Assembly (NCBI GenBank): GCA_017456805.1
Contig: JAFTIQ010000010.1
Span: forward strand, 87,844 to 151,843
DNA: 64,000 nt
DNA from: Lentisphaeria bacterium
GTDB lineage: Bacteria > Verrucomicrobiota > Lentisphaeria > Victivallales > UBA1829
Direction of reading: 5' to 3'
Part shown: piece by piece, positions 15,892-24,927 of the stretch
How positions within the stretch are numbered: the stretch's first letter is position 1
Layout: every line of letters starts with the position of its first letter
Made by a program: the position numbers and the translations under genes
Notes under the pieces: model-generated
Seen by the model: only the letters and a program-made list of their open reading frames with translations
Told to the model about the DNA's origin: nothing
The model's database searches: none

Positions 15892-18447
15892 ATGGATAAC
15901 ACGACCTTGGACAGAACAGGTTTGCAATGCCTTGAGGCGCTGTTTCAGCAGGTACGGCGAAATGTGAATTTTGCCTCGCTGATCAATCAGGAGCTTGTTG
16001 ACAACTATCAGGTAAACCCGGTTGAAACAATGATGAAACTTTGTTCCAGCCATCAACTTGCACCGGAAGAAATTTCAGGACCCGACGCCTTGAATATTTA
16101 TGTCGGACCGATCCTTTACTGCATGAACAACGGAAGCTGGGTGCTGGTTTTCCAATCAAAACAGCTGAAAGATCCCAATGGAGCCGTTTCAATCATCGAC
16201 CCAAATGCCGGGAAAAAGGTTCTTAATGTACCCGTGACCCAGTTCATGGAACGCTGCAGCGGAAAAGGGATCATCTTCCGGAATCTCGCTCAAATCGATT
16301 CCAAAAAGCAGACAAAGCTCACCTGTTTTGTGCAGATCGCAAGACACTACAATGTTGCGGCAGATATCCGGGAAATCATGCACGAATATGCCGTCGGCGA
16401 GGAGGAAGTCCGGGACAATCTCTTCCGGGAAATCGTTTCCAACTACCAGTTCAAACTCAAACGGGTTTCTCTCTCCTGGGAAAAAATGCAGAAAAGCACC
16501 CAGGTCTATCCCTGCATTGCTATCAAGAAAAATGGAAAATATGCAGTATTCTGCGGATTCCGGAACAATTCGGAAGACAAGATGGAAGCGGTGCTGCTGG
16601 ATCCTGAGTCAGATCTTTACAATACCCCCGACCGGTTCCTTTTCTATTCCGAAGAGAAGTTCAATGAAGAGTACACCGGAAAGTTTATTCTTCTGAAAAA
16701 AGTTTACAAGCTGACGGATGAAGAACAGCCCTTCAGCCTCCGCTGGTTCATTCCGGAATTCATCAAGAACAAAGGGATTTTCGGTGAAATCGCTCTGATG
16801 GTCGTCATGCTGACCATTTTCTCATTGATCATTCCGCTGTTCTTCCAGATCGTTGTTGACAAGGTGCTGATCAACCAGGCGTACAACACATTGAACGTTC
16901 TCGGGATCGGGATCCTTCTGGCGGTTTTGTTCAATGCACTGGTCAGTTACGTCCGCAGCTACCTTCTGCTGTTTGCAACGAACAAGATCGATATATCGAC
17001 TGCAACGAAGACATTTTCCCACTTGATGAAGCTTCCGGTGGACTTCTTTGACAGAGTTCCCTCCGGAGTGCTGCTCAAGCACATGCAGCAGACAGAAAAG
17101 ATCCGCGGCTTCCTTTCCGGGAATCTGTTCTTCACGATCCTTGACCTGTTTGCGCTTTGTATTTTCATCCCGTTCCTGCTGTTTTACAGCAAGGCATTGA
17201 CTTTGATTGTGATCGGCTTCTCTGTTCTGATGGCGCTGGTCATTGCCTGTCTGATCAAACCGTTCCAGCGGCGTCTGGATGAGCTGTATCAGGCAGAAGG
17301 AAAACGTCAGAGTATGCTTGTGGAATCCATTCACGGGGTCAAGACGGTCAAATCTCTTGCGCTGGAACCGGTGGAACGGAAACTCTGGGATGATTCCACA
17401 GCCTATGCGATCAAATCCTACTTCCGGGTCGGGAAAATCTCCATGACGGCACAAAGCATCTGTCAAATGCTGGAAATGGCGATGACGATCTGCGTGATCT
17501 GGGTTGGAGCGCACCTGTTCTTTGACCACATCATCACCATCGGGGAATTGATTGCGTTCCAGATGCTCGCGAACCGTGTGACCGGTCCTCTGGTGAAAAT
17601 GGTCGGTTTGATCCATGAATATCAGCAGATTGCCCTTTCCGTCCGGATGCTCGGAGTTGTGATGAACACCCCTGCGGAAGCAGCCGGCGGCGGGGTCCGC
17701 AATCCTCTGCGCGGCGGAATCTCCTTTGAAAAGGTATTCTTCCGTTACAAACAGGATCTTCCCATGGTCATCAAGGATTTCTCTCTTGAGATCAAGCCCG
17801 GACAGACCATTGGTTTTGTGGGCCGTTCCGGATCCGGGAAGACGACCATCACCAAACTGCTGCAGGGACTCTACTCTGTCCCTCAGGGGCTTGTCAAGAT
17901 GGATGGGATCGATATCCGCGAACTTGATAAATCCCATTTGCGCCGGAGTATCGGTGTTGTGCTTCAGGAAAACTACTTCTTCAGCGGAACGGTCAGAGAG
18001 AACATCTCTCTTCCCAAACAGAATGCCACGCTGGAAGAAATCATTTACGTTTCCAAACTTGCAGGTGCTGATGACTTTGTTCAGAAACTCCCCCGGGGTT
18101 ACGATACGGTTCTGGAAGAAAATGCGGTCAACCTTTCCGGCGGACAGAAACAGCGTCTTGCCATTGCCCGTGCGCTTCTGACGAACCCGCCGATTCTGAT
18201 CTTCGACGAAGCAACAAGTGCGCTTGACCCTGAAAGCGAAGAAGTGATCCGCAGAAACCTGAAAGCAATCGCCAAGGGCAGAACGGTGCTGATCGTTTCC
18301 CACAGATTGTCAATGGTCAGCAATGCAGATAAGATCATCGTTATCAACAACGGTGAAATGGTGGCGCAAGGCTCCCATAAAGAACTGGTTGCACAGCCCG
18401 GTATCTACCGCGAATTCTGGAACCAGCAAATGAATGTAGAGGTGTAA
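15892..18447 (+). CDS. HlyB-like type I secretion ABC transporter with tandem degenerate C39 domains
   Basis: An 851-aa inner-membrane exporter. Two consecutive C39-like domains can be made out at residues ~1-145 and ~145-275. In the first, RTGLQCLEALFQQ aligns to the peptidase DCGLACLAM stretch with Thr at the catalytic Cys position; in the second, KQTKLTCFVQIARHYN again has Thr there. The catalytic His positions (NGSWVLVF, NGKYAVFC) are also replaced, so both should be non-cleaving substrate-docking domains as in HlyB. The transmembrane domain covers ~295-570. The ATPase has Walker A VGRSGSGKTT (~642), signature LSGGQKQRLAIA (~748), Walker B ILIFDEATSALD and the H-loop SHRLS. The HlyD gene follows after two bases. 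Probable cargo is the nearby AIDA/RTX/FG-GAP proteins; no TolC-type gene is in the window. Confidence 0.9.
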   Translation: MDNTTLDRTGLQCLEALFQQVRRNVNFASLINQELVDNYQVNPVETMMKLCSSHQLAPEEISGPDALNIYVGPILYCMNNGSWVLVFQSKQLKDPNGAVSIIDPNAGKKVLNVPVTQFMERCSGKGIIFRNLAQIDSKKQTKLTCFVQIARHYNVAADIREIMHEYAVGEEEVRDNLFREIVSNYQFKLKRVSLSWEKMQKSTQVYPCIAIKKNGKYAVFCGFRNNSEDKMEAVLLDPESDLYNTPDRFLFYSEEKFNEEYTGKFILLKKVYKLTDEEQPFSLRWFIPEFIKNKGIFGEIALMVVMLTIFSLIIPLFFQIVVDKVLINQAYNTLNVLGIGILLAVLFNALVSYVRSYLLLFATNKIDISTATKTFSHLMKLPVDFFDRVPSGVLLKHMQQTEKIRGFLSGNLFFTILDLFALCIFIPFLLFYSKALTLIVIGFSVLMALVIACLIKPFQRRLDELYQAEGKRQSMLVESIHGVKTVKSLALEPVERKLWDDSTAYAIKSYFRVGKISMTAQSICQMLEMAMTICVIWVGAHLFFDHIITIGELIAFQMLANRVTGPLVKMVGLIHEYQQIALSVRMLGVVMNTPAEAAGGGVRNPLRGGISFEKVFFRYKQDLPMVIKDFSLEIKPGQTIGFVGRSGSGKTTITKLLQGLYSVPQGLVKMDGIDIRELDKSHLRRSIGVVLQENYFFSGTVRENISLPKQNATLEEIIYVSKLAGADDFVQKLPRGYDTVLEENAVNLSGGQKQRLAIARALLTNPPILIFDEATSALDPESEEVIRRNLKAIAKGRTVLIVSHRLSMVSNADKIIVINNGEMVAQGSHKELVAQPGIYREFWNQQMNVEV

Positions 18448-18449
18448 TC

Positions 18450-19775
18450 ATGAGCAAAAATAATCAGGAAAAGGTTCCCGGTGCAGTTGTTGAATTCCTG
18501 CCGGATGCATTGGAGATCAAAAATCAGAAATTGCCGGCGGCGATTCAGTTCGGTGTATGGTTCCCGTTTATTGTCCTGACCCTGGCGATCATCTGGGCTT
18601 GCTGGGCAAAAACAGATGTGGTCATTCAGGGAACGGGGCAGATCAAAACAGATTCTCCCACAATCGTGATGAAACCTCTGGAACGTACCGTGATCGAAAA
18701 GATCCATGTCCAAATCGGTACGATTGTGAAAAAGGATCAGATCCTTATCACCTTTGATCCAACCTTCAACAAAGCAGAAGCGGAACGGCTGAAAAATGAG
18801 ATCCGGGCATTGGAAGCTCAGCTGGCACGACTCCGTGCAGAATTTCTCAGCACTCAATTTCTGGAAGGAAACGAACAGTTTGAAAAGTGGCAGTTCGCGA
18901 TCTATAATCAGCGTCAGGGCTATTATAAGGAACGGATGAAATATTTCTCCGAAGCTCTGCTGCAGATCGATGCGGCAAAACGCACCAAACAGGACAGCTT
19001 GAGAAAGCAGAAGGAACGTCTGGCAGCAGTAAAAGAACTGGAACAGATGTTCAAAAAACTCTATGAGAAAAATGCGGCGTCCCTGAAAGATTTGATCCAA
19101 ATGTCCATCAGCCGTATGGAAATGGAAGCCAATGTGGATCTGCTTGCCAATGATTTGCTGGAGCTGGAACACCGGAGAGGCGCAACCCTGGCGGAAAAGA
19201 ACGCTTTTATTCAGGAATGGCGCAACAAAATCTCGGAAGATATGGTTGCGGTTGACCGGAATCTGACCTCCACACGGAAGGAATATGACAAGGTCGCCCA
19301 GCTGGTGGAATATGTCTACCTCCGGGCTCCCTGTAATGCGGTCGTTCATGAAATCGCCTCGTTCTCCCCCGGATCTGCTGTCCGGGAAGCAGAAGCTTTG
19401 ATCACGCTGATCCCGCTGGATGGAAATCTGGAACTGGAAGCAGAACTCCGTCCTCAGGATATCGGGAAAGTGAAAGTCAACGCACCAGTCAGAATCAAAC
19501 TGACGGCATATCCGTTCCAGAAGCATGGAACCCTGACCGGTGTTGTCCGGAATATTTCAGAAGATACGCTGGAAAAGAATATGGGCGGACAGCCTGTGAA
19601 ATACTACCGGGCAAGAATCAGTGTCAGCGGCGAACTCCGGAACATTGATGAAGGATTCCGCCTGATCCCCGGTATGGAAGCCCAGTGCGAAATCAAATGC
19701 GACCGCAGACGTGTGATCGAATATATCCTTCACCCGCTGATCAAAGCATTGGATGAAGCGGCAAGAGAACCCTGA
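18450..19775 (+). CDS. HlyD-family membrane fusion protein
   Basis: A 441-aa periplasmic adaptor of a type I secretion system, two bases after the ABC gene. One transmembrane helix (residues ~31-52, FGVWFPFIVLTLAIIWACW) follows a short cytoplasmic tail. The barrel-sandwich start (VVIQGTGQIKTDSPTIVMKP, then IHVQIGTIVKKDQILITFDP), a long alpha-hairpin at ~100-280 and the returning half LRAPCNAVVHEIASFSPGSAV are all in the usual order. The C-terminal beta-barrel ends with GMEAQCEIKCDRRRVIEYIL, close to the conserved HlyD end. It would link the transporter to an outer-membrane TolC-like channel encoded elsewhere. Confidence 0.92.
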   Translation: MSKNNQEKVPGAVVEFLPDALEIKNQKLPAAIQFGVWFPFIVLTLAIIWACWAKTDVVIQGTGQIKTDSPTIVMKPLERTVIEKIHVQIGTIVKKDQILITFDPTFNKAEAERLKNEIRALEAQLARLRAEFLSTQFLEGNEQFEKWQFAIYNQRQGYYKERMKYFSEALLQIDAAKRTKQDSLRKQKERLAAVKELEQMFKKLYEKNAASLKDLIQMSISRMEMEANVDLLANDLLELEHRRGATLAEKNAFIQEWRNKISEDMVAVDRNLTSTRKEYDKVAQLVEYVYLRAPCNAVVHEIASFSPGSAVREAEALITLIPLDGNLELEAELRPQDIGKVKVNAPVRIKLTAYPFQKHGTLTGVVRNISEDTLEKNMGGQPVKYYRARISVSGELRNIDEGFRLIPGMEAQCEIKCDRRRVIEYILHPLIKALDEAAREP

Positions 19776-19777
19776 TC

Positions 19778-20614
19778 ATGCGTGAAATTTCCATCAATTC
19801 TGCGAATCTCCCGGTGCTCGGCATGGGGACCTGGGGATTCGGCGGACGGGCAGAACGGGATCCGGAAAACGATGATGCCGCCCAGATCCTTGCCTTGCAG
19901 AAAGGGCTTGAAGCCGGATTCACGCATATCGATACCGCAGAATATTATGCGGAAGGTCATGCGGAAACTCTGGTGGGAAAAGCGATTTCCAACCGGGACC
20001 GCAAACAGCTTTTTCTGACCTCCAAAGTCTGGAAAACAAATCTGAAACGCGATGCGGTGCTCCGGGCGGCAGAACAATCTCTGAAACGCCTGAACACCGA
20101 CTATCTGGATTGTTATCTTTATCATCAGGTCAATGAAGAGATCCCCCTGGAAGAAACCATCGGAGCTATGAATGAGCTGGTGGAACAGAAAATGGTCCGA
20201 TTTATCGGGGTCAGCAATTTTTCAGCGGAACGGCTTATGCGCGCGATCCGCTGTTCCTCTGCACCGATCGTCATGAACCAGGTTCACTACAATCTGGCGG
20301 TCCGGGATGCTGCGGAGGAATTGAAACAGATTTGCCGGGAACAGAATGTCATTCTTCAGGCATGGCGTCCGCTGCGGGATTTGACGGAGACGGAAGTCAC
20401 CCGGGAGATTTGCCGGAAACGGGGAATCACCTTTGCCCAGCTTGCTCTTGCCTGGCTCCTCAATCAGGAAAACACAGCAGCAATTACTGCTATGAAAAAT
20501 CCGGAACATCTGAAACAGACAATGGACGTTTTATCCATCCGGCTCTCCCCGGAAGAGATGGCTCTGCTGGATGCCTACCCCATCCGGAAGCCTTGTACGG
20601 TTCCATTAAAATAA
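19778..20614 (+). CDS. Aldo/keto reductase
   Basis: A 278-aa NAD(P)H-dependent oxidoreductase with the AKR (beta/alpha)8 pattern. The catalytic tetrad is D52, Y57 (HIDTAEYY), K83 (LFLTSKVW) and H116 (YLYHQVN). IGVSNFSAERL and MNQVHYN are the usual mid-barrel motifs, and AAITAMKNPEHLKQTM the cofactor-binding end. It reduces aldehydes or ketones of unknown identity in the cytoplasm. It begins two bases after hlyD, so it may be co-transcribed with the exporter, but nothing suggests a role in secretion. Confidence 0.88.
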   Translation: MREISINSANLPVLGMGTWGFGGRAERDPENDDAAQILALQKGLEAGFTHIDTAEYYAEGHAETLVGKAISNRDRKQLFLTSKVWKTNLKRDAVLRAAEQSLKRLNTDYLDCYLYHQVNEEIPLEETIGAMNELVEQKMVRFIGVSNFSAERLMRAIRCSSAPIVMNQVHYNLAVRDAAEELKQICREQNVILQAWRPLRDLTETEVTREICRKRGITFAQLALAWLLNQENTAAITAMKNPEHLKQTMDVLSIRLSPEEMALLDAYPIRKPCTVPLK

Positions 20615-20637
20615 ACAAAACATATCAAGAGGAAAAA

Positions 20638-21480
20638 ATGTTGAAAAAAGCTCTTTTCACCCTGAGTGCACTTCTGCTCATGAATGCATTGCCGATGCAG
20701 GCTGCAAATGTAAAATCCGGAGAAACCATTGCGTTTCTGGGCGATTCCATCACACAGCAGGGACACACCTTCCCTGCCGGATATGTGAACCTTGTTATGC
20801 TCGGCTTGAAAGTCAACGGCATCAATGCCAATATGGTGAAAGCCGGGATCAGCGGACATAAATCCAACAACATGCTCGCCCGTCTTGAACGGGATGTGAT
20901 CAGCAAAAAACCACAGATCATGACTCTCAGCTGCGGAGTGAACGATGTCTGGCACGGTGCCCGTGGGGTCAAACTGGAAGATTACAAGAAGAATATCAGA
21001 GAGATCGTTGAAAAAGCACAAGCTGCCGGAATCCGGGTTTATATCATGACCGCCACCATGATCGGCGAAGATCCCAACAATGCAAACAATCAGAAATTGG
21101 CTGCTTACAACAAATTCCTGAAAGAGCTCGCTGCTGAAAAAAATCTCCCCCTGATCGACCTTAATGCAGTCATGCAGAAAACCGTTGCAGAAATGAAAAA
21201 ACAGTATCCCGGTGTCAAAGATAATTTCCTTACCACTGATGGGGTCCACATGGCTCCTGCCGGAAATATGATAATGGCGGCAGAAATTCTGAACGCATTC
21301 GGATTCTCTGCGACAGAAATTGCAAAAGCAGAAACCGAATGGCTGAAATGCTCATGGAATGCCCGCGGAATCGGTTCTTTTACTGTGAAAGATTTCTGTA
21401 CGATCCAGCATAAACTCTGGAAAGAAAAGAAAACCATCAACAGTTATATCTATGAAAAAGTACAGGAGCTTCTGAAGTAA
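20638..21480 (+). CDS. Secreted SGNH/GDSL esterase-lipase
   Basis: A 280-aa protein with an AAGAGG ribosome site and a Sec signal peptide ending near A22/A23 (ALFTLSALLLMNALPMQAA). The SGNH catalytic blocks are in order: GDSIT with nucleophile Ser37, the Gly of block II in KAGISGHK, GVND with N102, and DGVH with D201 and H204. Such enzymes remove acyl groups, often acetyl or feruloyl, from carbohydrates in the periplasm or outside the cell. The substrate cannot be told. It follows the aldo/keto reductase by 23 bases and is convergent with the next gene. Confidence 0.9.
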   Translation: MLKKALFTLSALLLMNALPMQAANVKSGETIAFLGDSITQQGHTFPAGYVNLVMLGLKVNGINANMVKAGISGHKSNNMLARLERDVISKKPQIMTLSCGVNDVWHGARGVKLEDYKKNIREIVEKAQAAGIRVYIMTATMIGEDPNNANNQKLAAYNKFLKELAAEKNLPLIDLNAVMQKTVAEMKKQYPGVKDNFLTTDGVHMAPAGNMIMAAEILNAFGFSATEIAKAETEWLKCSWNARGIGSFTVKDFCTIQHKLWKEKKTINSYIYEKVQELLK

Positions 21481-21516
21481 GAAGCCCCTGAATTCCGTTT
21501 TTGAATCGGAACAGCT

Positions 21517-22407
21517 TTATTCACATTCCGGGAAAAGTTTCCGGAATGTTTCGCAAAGAGTCCGGATGGAAACCATATCCCGGCTCAGAATCACCTCGCT
21601 TTGAATTGATTTCAGGCGGGGTGCTTTTTTCAGAAGGGCAGCAGTTTTCTGCCAATCGATATTTCCATTGCCCGGACATTTGTGCAGATCTGCGCTGCCG
21701 TCATTATCATGCAGATGGCAATTCACAATATGGGGCAGCATTTTTTCGCCGATTTTATCATCCCAGACAGGATCTTTTCCATAAAAGCCCTGCCAGACCT
21801 GACCGTGGGCTCCGCCGTTTTCGTGAAGACGCCCCTTCTCGCAAAGATTGGCATGGCCTGCATCATAGCAGAAACCGAGGGCATCGGTCGGAAAATGTTC
21901 TTTGATTCCCAGCAGCACTTCCGGGGTATTGGTGGGGAACCAGATATTTTCGATGCAGACAGTGATCCCCAGTTTTTCAGCGGTTGGAAGAATTTGGGAA
22001 AGAGAATCTTCGATCCGCTCAATATTCTGATCCAGAGATTGATATTTCTCTTCAAATCTGACATTGTTTCCCACATGAACGGTGATGGTATCCACGCCCA
22101 TATAGGCGATGATTTCCAGTGTCATATTGAGCCGGTGAACAGAAATTCTCCTGTCTTCCGGTCTGGGAGTGCAAAGATCCAGCCGGGGGCCGAACATGGC
22201 ATGAGAATCCACAAATGTCAAACCGAACTCTCCGCACAGCTGCTGGAATTTATCGGCATAGCTGTAATTCTGAAAGATCTTTGAGATCAGGAAATCGGAC
22301 AGCACAAGATGTTTTGCGCCATTGGAAGCGAATTCACTGAAAACATAAGGATAGTTCTGATCGGTCGTGTTGCAGAAATCGAACAGATAAGTCAAGGGAA
22401 GAGCCAT
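21517..22407 (-). CDS. Sugar phosphate isomerase/epimerase (AP endonuclease 2 TIM barrel)
   Basis: A 296-aa cytoplasmic TIM-barrel protein. The second of two close ATGs (22407) is preferred because AAGGAG lies 7 bases before it and only one base before the first. Metal-site features of the xylose isomerase-like family are visible: DTITVHVGNN, then ITVCIENIWFPTNT with a metal-binding Glu, LGFCYDAGHANL with Asp and His, and HIVNCHLHDNDG. It probably isomerises or epimerises a sugar or inositol derivative. It is transcribed alone from its own promoter, away from the antiporter gene. Confidence 0.85.
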   Translation of the reverse strand: MALPLTYLFDFCNTTDQNYPYVFSEFASNGAKHLVLSDFLISKIFQNYSYADKFQQLCGEFGLTFVDSHAMFGPRLDLCTPRPEDRRISVHRLNMTLEIIAYMGVDTITVHVGNNVRFEEKYQSLDQNIERIEDSLSQILPTAEKLGITVCIENIWFPTNTPEVLLGIKEHFPTDALGFCYDAGHANLCEKGRLHENGGAHGQVWQGFYGKDPVWDDKIGEKMLPHIVNCHLHDNDGSADLHKCPGNGNIDWQKTAALLKKAPRLKSIQSEVILSRDMVSIRTLCETFRKLFPECE

Positions 22408-22470
22408 TTTCATACTCCTTTCCGGTATGTTATGAAGAATTTGAAAAAAATATCAACTTTGCTCTGATGC

Positions 22471-22499
22471 AATATACTCCCTTTTTTTTGAAAAATCAA
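22471..22499 (-). promoter_or_regulatory. Promoter of the isomerase gene
   Basis: Read on the minus strand: TTGATT (22499-22494), a 17-base A-rich spacer and TATATT (22476-22471), about 64 bases before the start codon. The form is the same as at other starts in the window. Confidence 0.55.
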
Positions 22500-22501
22500 G
22501 G

Positions 22502-22524
22502 AGTCAGGCACAAAAAACCTGACT
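22502..22524. other. Hairpin between divergent promoters
   Basis: AGTCAGG (22502-22508) and CCTGACT (22518-22524) form a 7-bp stem around an A-rich loop, between the two divergent promoters. It could be an operator or simply a hairpin; no U-tract marks it as a terminator. Confidence 0.3.
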
Positions 22525-22554
22525 GTTACTTCACTGGAAAGTGATCATTGACTC

Positions 22555-22582
22555 TTGAAAAAAAGAAAAAGCGGTGTATATT
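22555..22582 (+). promoter_or_regulatory. Promoter of the antiporter gene
   Basis: TTGAAA (22555-22560), a 16-base spacer and extended -10 TGTATATT with TATATT at 22577-22582. The segment GAAAAAGCGGTGTATATT is identical to the one upstream of rpmH (32482-32509). Confidence 0.65.
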
Positions 22583-22630
22583 ACTCAAATTTCTTTTATA
22601 ATTCCACAAGTAACATAGGGGTAAACCGTC

Positions 22631-24739
22631 ATGGCAAAAGAAATTGCTGTTCTTGTGCTGCAGATCGGTGTGATTCTGTTTGCAGCCCGGATTTTCGGAA
22701 AAATAGCAAAAAAAATCAAGATTCCGTCTGTTCTTGGAGAACTTGTTGCCGGGATCGTGATCGGGCCTTATATGCTGGGACATATCGGAATTGATCTGCA
22801 TGGGTTTGAAAACGGATTATTTCCGCTGGTTGAAGGGGCTCCGCTTCCTGTCTCCGGTTCCCTCTATGCGATCGCAACGATCGGTTCCATCATCCTTCTT
22901 TTCCTGTCCGGACTGGAAACAGATTTGAATCAGTTTTTCCGCTATTCCATTGCCGGAACACTGGTCGGGTTTGGCGGAGCGATTGTCTCCTTCCTGTTCG
23001 GGGATTGGATGGGAATGTGGATGTTTGAAACCGGATTCATGGATGCCCGGTGTCTGTTCCTCGGAATTCTCTGTACTGCGACATCGGTGGGGATCACAGC
23101 CCGGATTCTTTCGGAAAAGAAATCCATTGACTCTCCGGAAGGGACAACGATTCTTGCGGCAGCGGTGATTGACGATGTTCTCGGGATCATAGCCCTTGCG
23201 ATTGTTCTCGGGATTGTGGGAGCCTCCGGGGTTCAAGGCGGATCCGTTGACTGGGGTCATATTGGCGGGATTGCGGTGAAGAGCTTCGGGATCTGGCTTG
23301 GGATCACAGCAGTCGGCTTGGCTCTGGCGCACAAAATCGCTCAGGTTCTGAAATGGTTCCCGCCCTCCGGCACATTTTCCATTCTGGCGTTCGGGCTTGC
23401 CCTGATCCTTGCCGGATTGTTTGAACAGGCAGGTCTTGCAATGATCGTCGGGGCTTATGTCATGGGGCTCTCTCTTTCCAAAACGGATATTGCCTTCTCC
23501 ATCCAGCGTAATCTGGAAGGGATCTACGACTTCCTGGTTCCCATTTTCTTTGTGGTAATGGGTATGCTGGTGGATGTCCGGGTGTTCCAGGATATGGAAG
23601 TGCTGAAGTTCGGTTTGATTTATTCTGTACTTGCCATTGCCGCAAAAGTGATCGGCTGTGCATTACCGGCACTCTTCATGAATTTCAACATGCTGGGATC
23701 TCTCCGGATCGGGATGGGAATGATTCCCCGTGGAGAAGTTGCTCTGATCATCGCCGGGATCGGTTCTACAACCATGATGGTGGTGAATGGAAAAGAAGTT
23801 CCCGTGATTGATCCGAAGCTTTTCGGGATCGCAATTATCATGACTCTGATCACGACCATTGCTGCGCCCCCGCTCCTTGCGGCAGTCCTTTCCATTAAAA
23901 AGAAAGGAGTCATTAAAGAAGTTGTGGATAAAACATCCATCCATATTGTCTATGATCTCCCCTCTGAAATCATCAAAGATCTGGTCAAGGATCTGATGCT
24001 GGAAAACTTCAGTCAGGAAGGATTCCGTCATGAACCGCTGGGACGGGAAGGCGGAGTTTCCCGGTTCCGGAAAGATGCCACAACCTTTACTCTTACAGTG
24101 GAAAACAACCGGTTTGATTTTGAATCCGGCGAAAAAGAAGCAATGCTGATCCGTACCGTCATGTACGAAACATTTGTGGAAATCCATAAGGTTATTGGTG
24201 ATCTGAAAGACTTTGCGCTGCCGAAACAGGGAGAATTCTCCGGAGAGAAAGCTGCATTGGAAAAAATCGGAAAAGCACCCACAAAAGTCAACCGCGTGAT
24301 CCAGGAAAATGCCATCATCATGGATCTTCAGGCAGAAGATCATGAAGAAGCAATTCTTGAATTGATCGCCAAACTCTCCGAAAACTGTAATGCCTTGAAA
24401 GATGTTGCACTCTGCCGGGAAGATGTTCTGAAACGGGAAGCGATCATATCCACCTGTATTCCCGGAGGTGTTGCCCTGCCCCATGCAAAAACAGAGGGAG
24501 CAGAACGGCTGATCGCAGCTGTCGGGATTTCCAGAAAAGGCTGCAAAACCGCTTCCAATCCTCAGGAAAAAGTTCATATTTATGTTCTGAGTCTCTGTCC
24601 GAAAACTTCAGCACAGCCTTACTTGCAGTTTGTTGCTCATGTGGCAAAAATTCTTGCCCGCAAGGAAAATGTTGAAGCGATTCTTCAGGCAGAATCAGCA
24701 GAAAGAGTTTTGGAAATCTTCCAGGAAAAATACTCCTGA
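22631..24739 (+). CDS. CPA2-type Na+(K+)/H+ antiporter fused to a PTS EIIA(Fru/Ntr)-like domain
   Basis: A 702-aa fusion. Residues ~1-430 hold about 12-13 membrane helices of the CPA2/KefB-like exchanger family, with GELVAGIVIGPYMLG, TSVGITARIL and AAVIDDVLGIIALAI carrying the conserved Asp-Asp ion site. A soluble linker follows (~430-545). Residues ~545-702 match PTS EIIA domains of the fructose/nitrogen type, with the phosphorylatable His618 in GGVALPHAKTEG. The tail suggests that exchange of cations for protons is controlled by a PTS phosphorelay, as in known antiporter-EIIA fusions. It is monocistronic, with its own promoter and terminator. Confidence 0.88.
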   Translation: MAKEIAVLVLQIGVILFAARIFGKIAKKIKIPSVLGELVAGIVIGPYMLGHIGIDLHGFENGLFPLVEGAPLPVSGSLYAIATIGSIILLFLSGLETDLNQFFRYSIAGTLVGFGGAIVSFLFGDWMGMWMFETGFMDARCLFLGILCTATSVGITARILSEKKSIDSPEGTTILAAAVIDDVLGIIALAIVLGIVGASGVQGGSVDWGHIGGIAVKSFGIWLGITAVGLALAHKIAQVLKWFPPSGTFSILAFGLALILAGLFEQAGLAMIVGAYVMGLSLSKTDIAFSIQRNLEGIYDFLVPIFFVVMGMLVDVRVFQDMEVLKFGLIYSVLAIAAKVIGCALPALFMNFNMLGSLRIGMGMIPRGEVALIIAGIGSTTMMVVNGKEVPVIDPKLFGIAIIMTLITTIAAPPLLAAVLSIKKKGVIKEVVDKTSIHIVYDLPSEIIKDLVKDLMLENFSQEGFRHEPLGREGGVSRFRKDATTFTLTVENNRFDFESGEKEAMLIRTVMYETFVEIHKVIGDLKDFALPKQGEFSGEKAALEKIGKAPTKVNRVIQENAIIMDLQAEDHEEAILELIAKLSENCNALKDVALCREDVLKREAIISTCIPGGVALPHAKTEGAERLIAAVGISRKGCKTASNPQEKVHIYVLSLCPKTSAQPYLQFVAHVAKILARKENVEAILQAESAERVLEIFQEKYS

Positions 24740-24759
24740 ACCGGATCTGTTTGAAAACA

Positions 24760-24797
24760 GGGCTGTCGCGGAATTTTTCGTGACAGCCCTTCCTTTT
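24760..24797 (+). terminator. Rho-independent terminator of the antiporter gene
   Basis: GGGCTGTC (24760-24767) pairs with GACAGCCC (24782-24789), followed by TTCCTTTT, 20 bases after the stop codon. Confidence 0.85.
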
Positions 24798-24841
24798 GAA
24801 AAGAAGGGAAAGAAAAAATCCCTCATTTTTTTAATTTTCAG

Positions 24842-24869
24842 TTGAAATGTTCAGGAAAAATGCTATTAT
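24842..24869 (+). promoter_or_regulatory. nagA promoter
   Basis: TTGAAA (24842-24847), a 16-base spacer and TATTAT (24864-24869), about 60 bases before the nagA start. Confidence 0.55.
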
Positions 24870-24927
24870 TACCCAAAGAGGAACCAAATGGTTCATACCG
24901 CATTTTTATACTAAGGAGTTACAGCTC

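Noticed and set aside
16822..18303. 493-codon open frame antisense to the ABC transporter
   Set aside because: His/Arg/Gln-rich translation without motifs, fully inside a well-supported ABC gene.
21524..21548. Inverted repeat CATTCCGG/CCGGAATG as a convergent terminator
   Set aside because: It lies inside the last codons of the isomerase gene and has no T-run.
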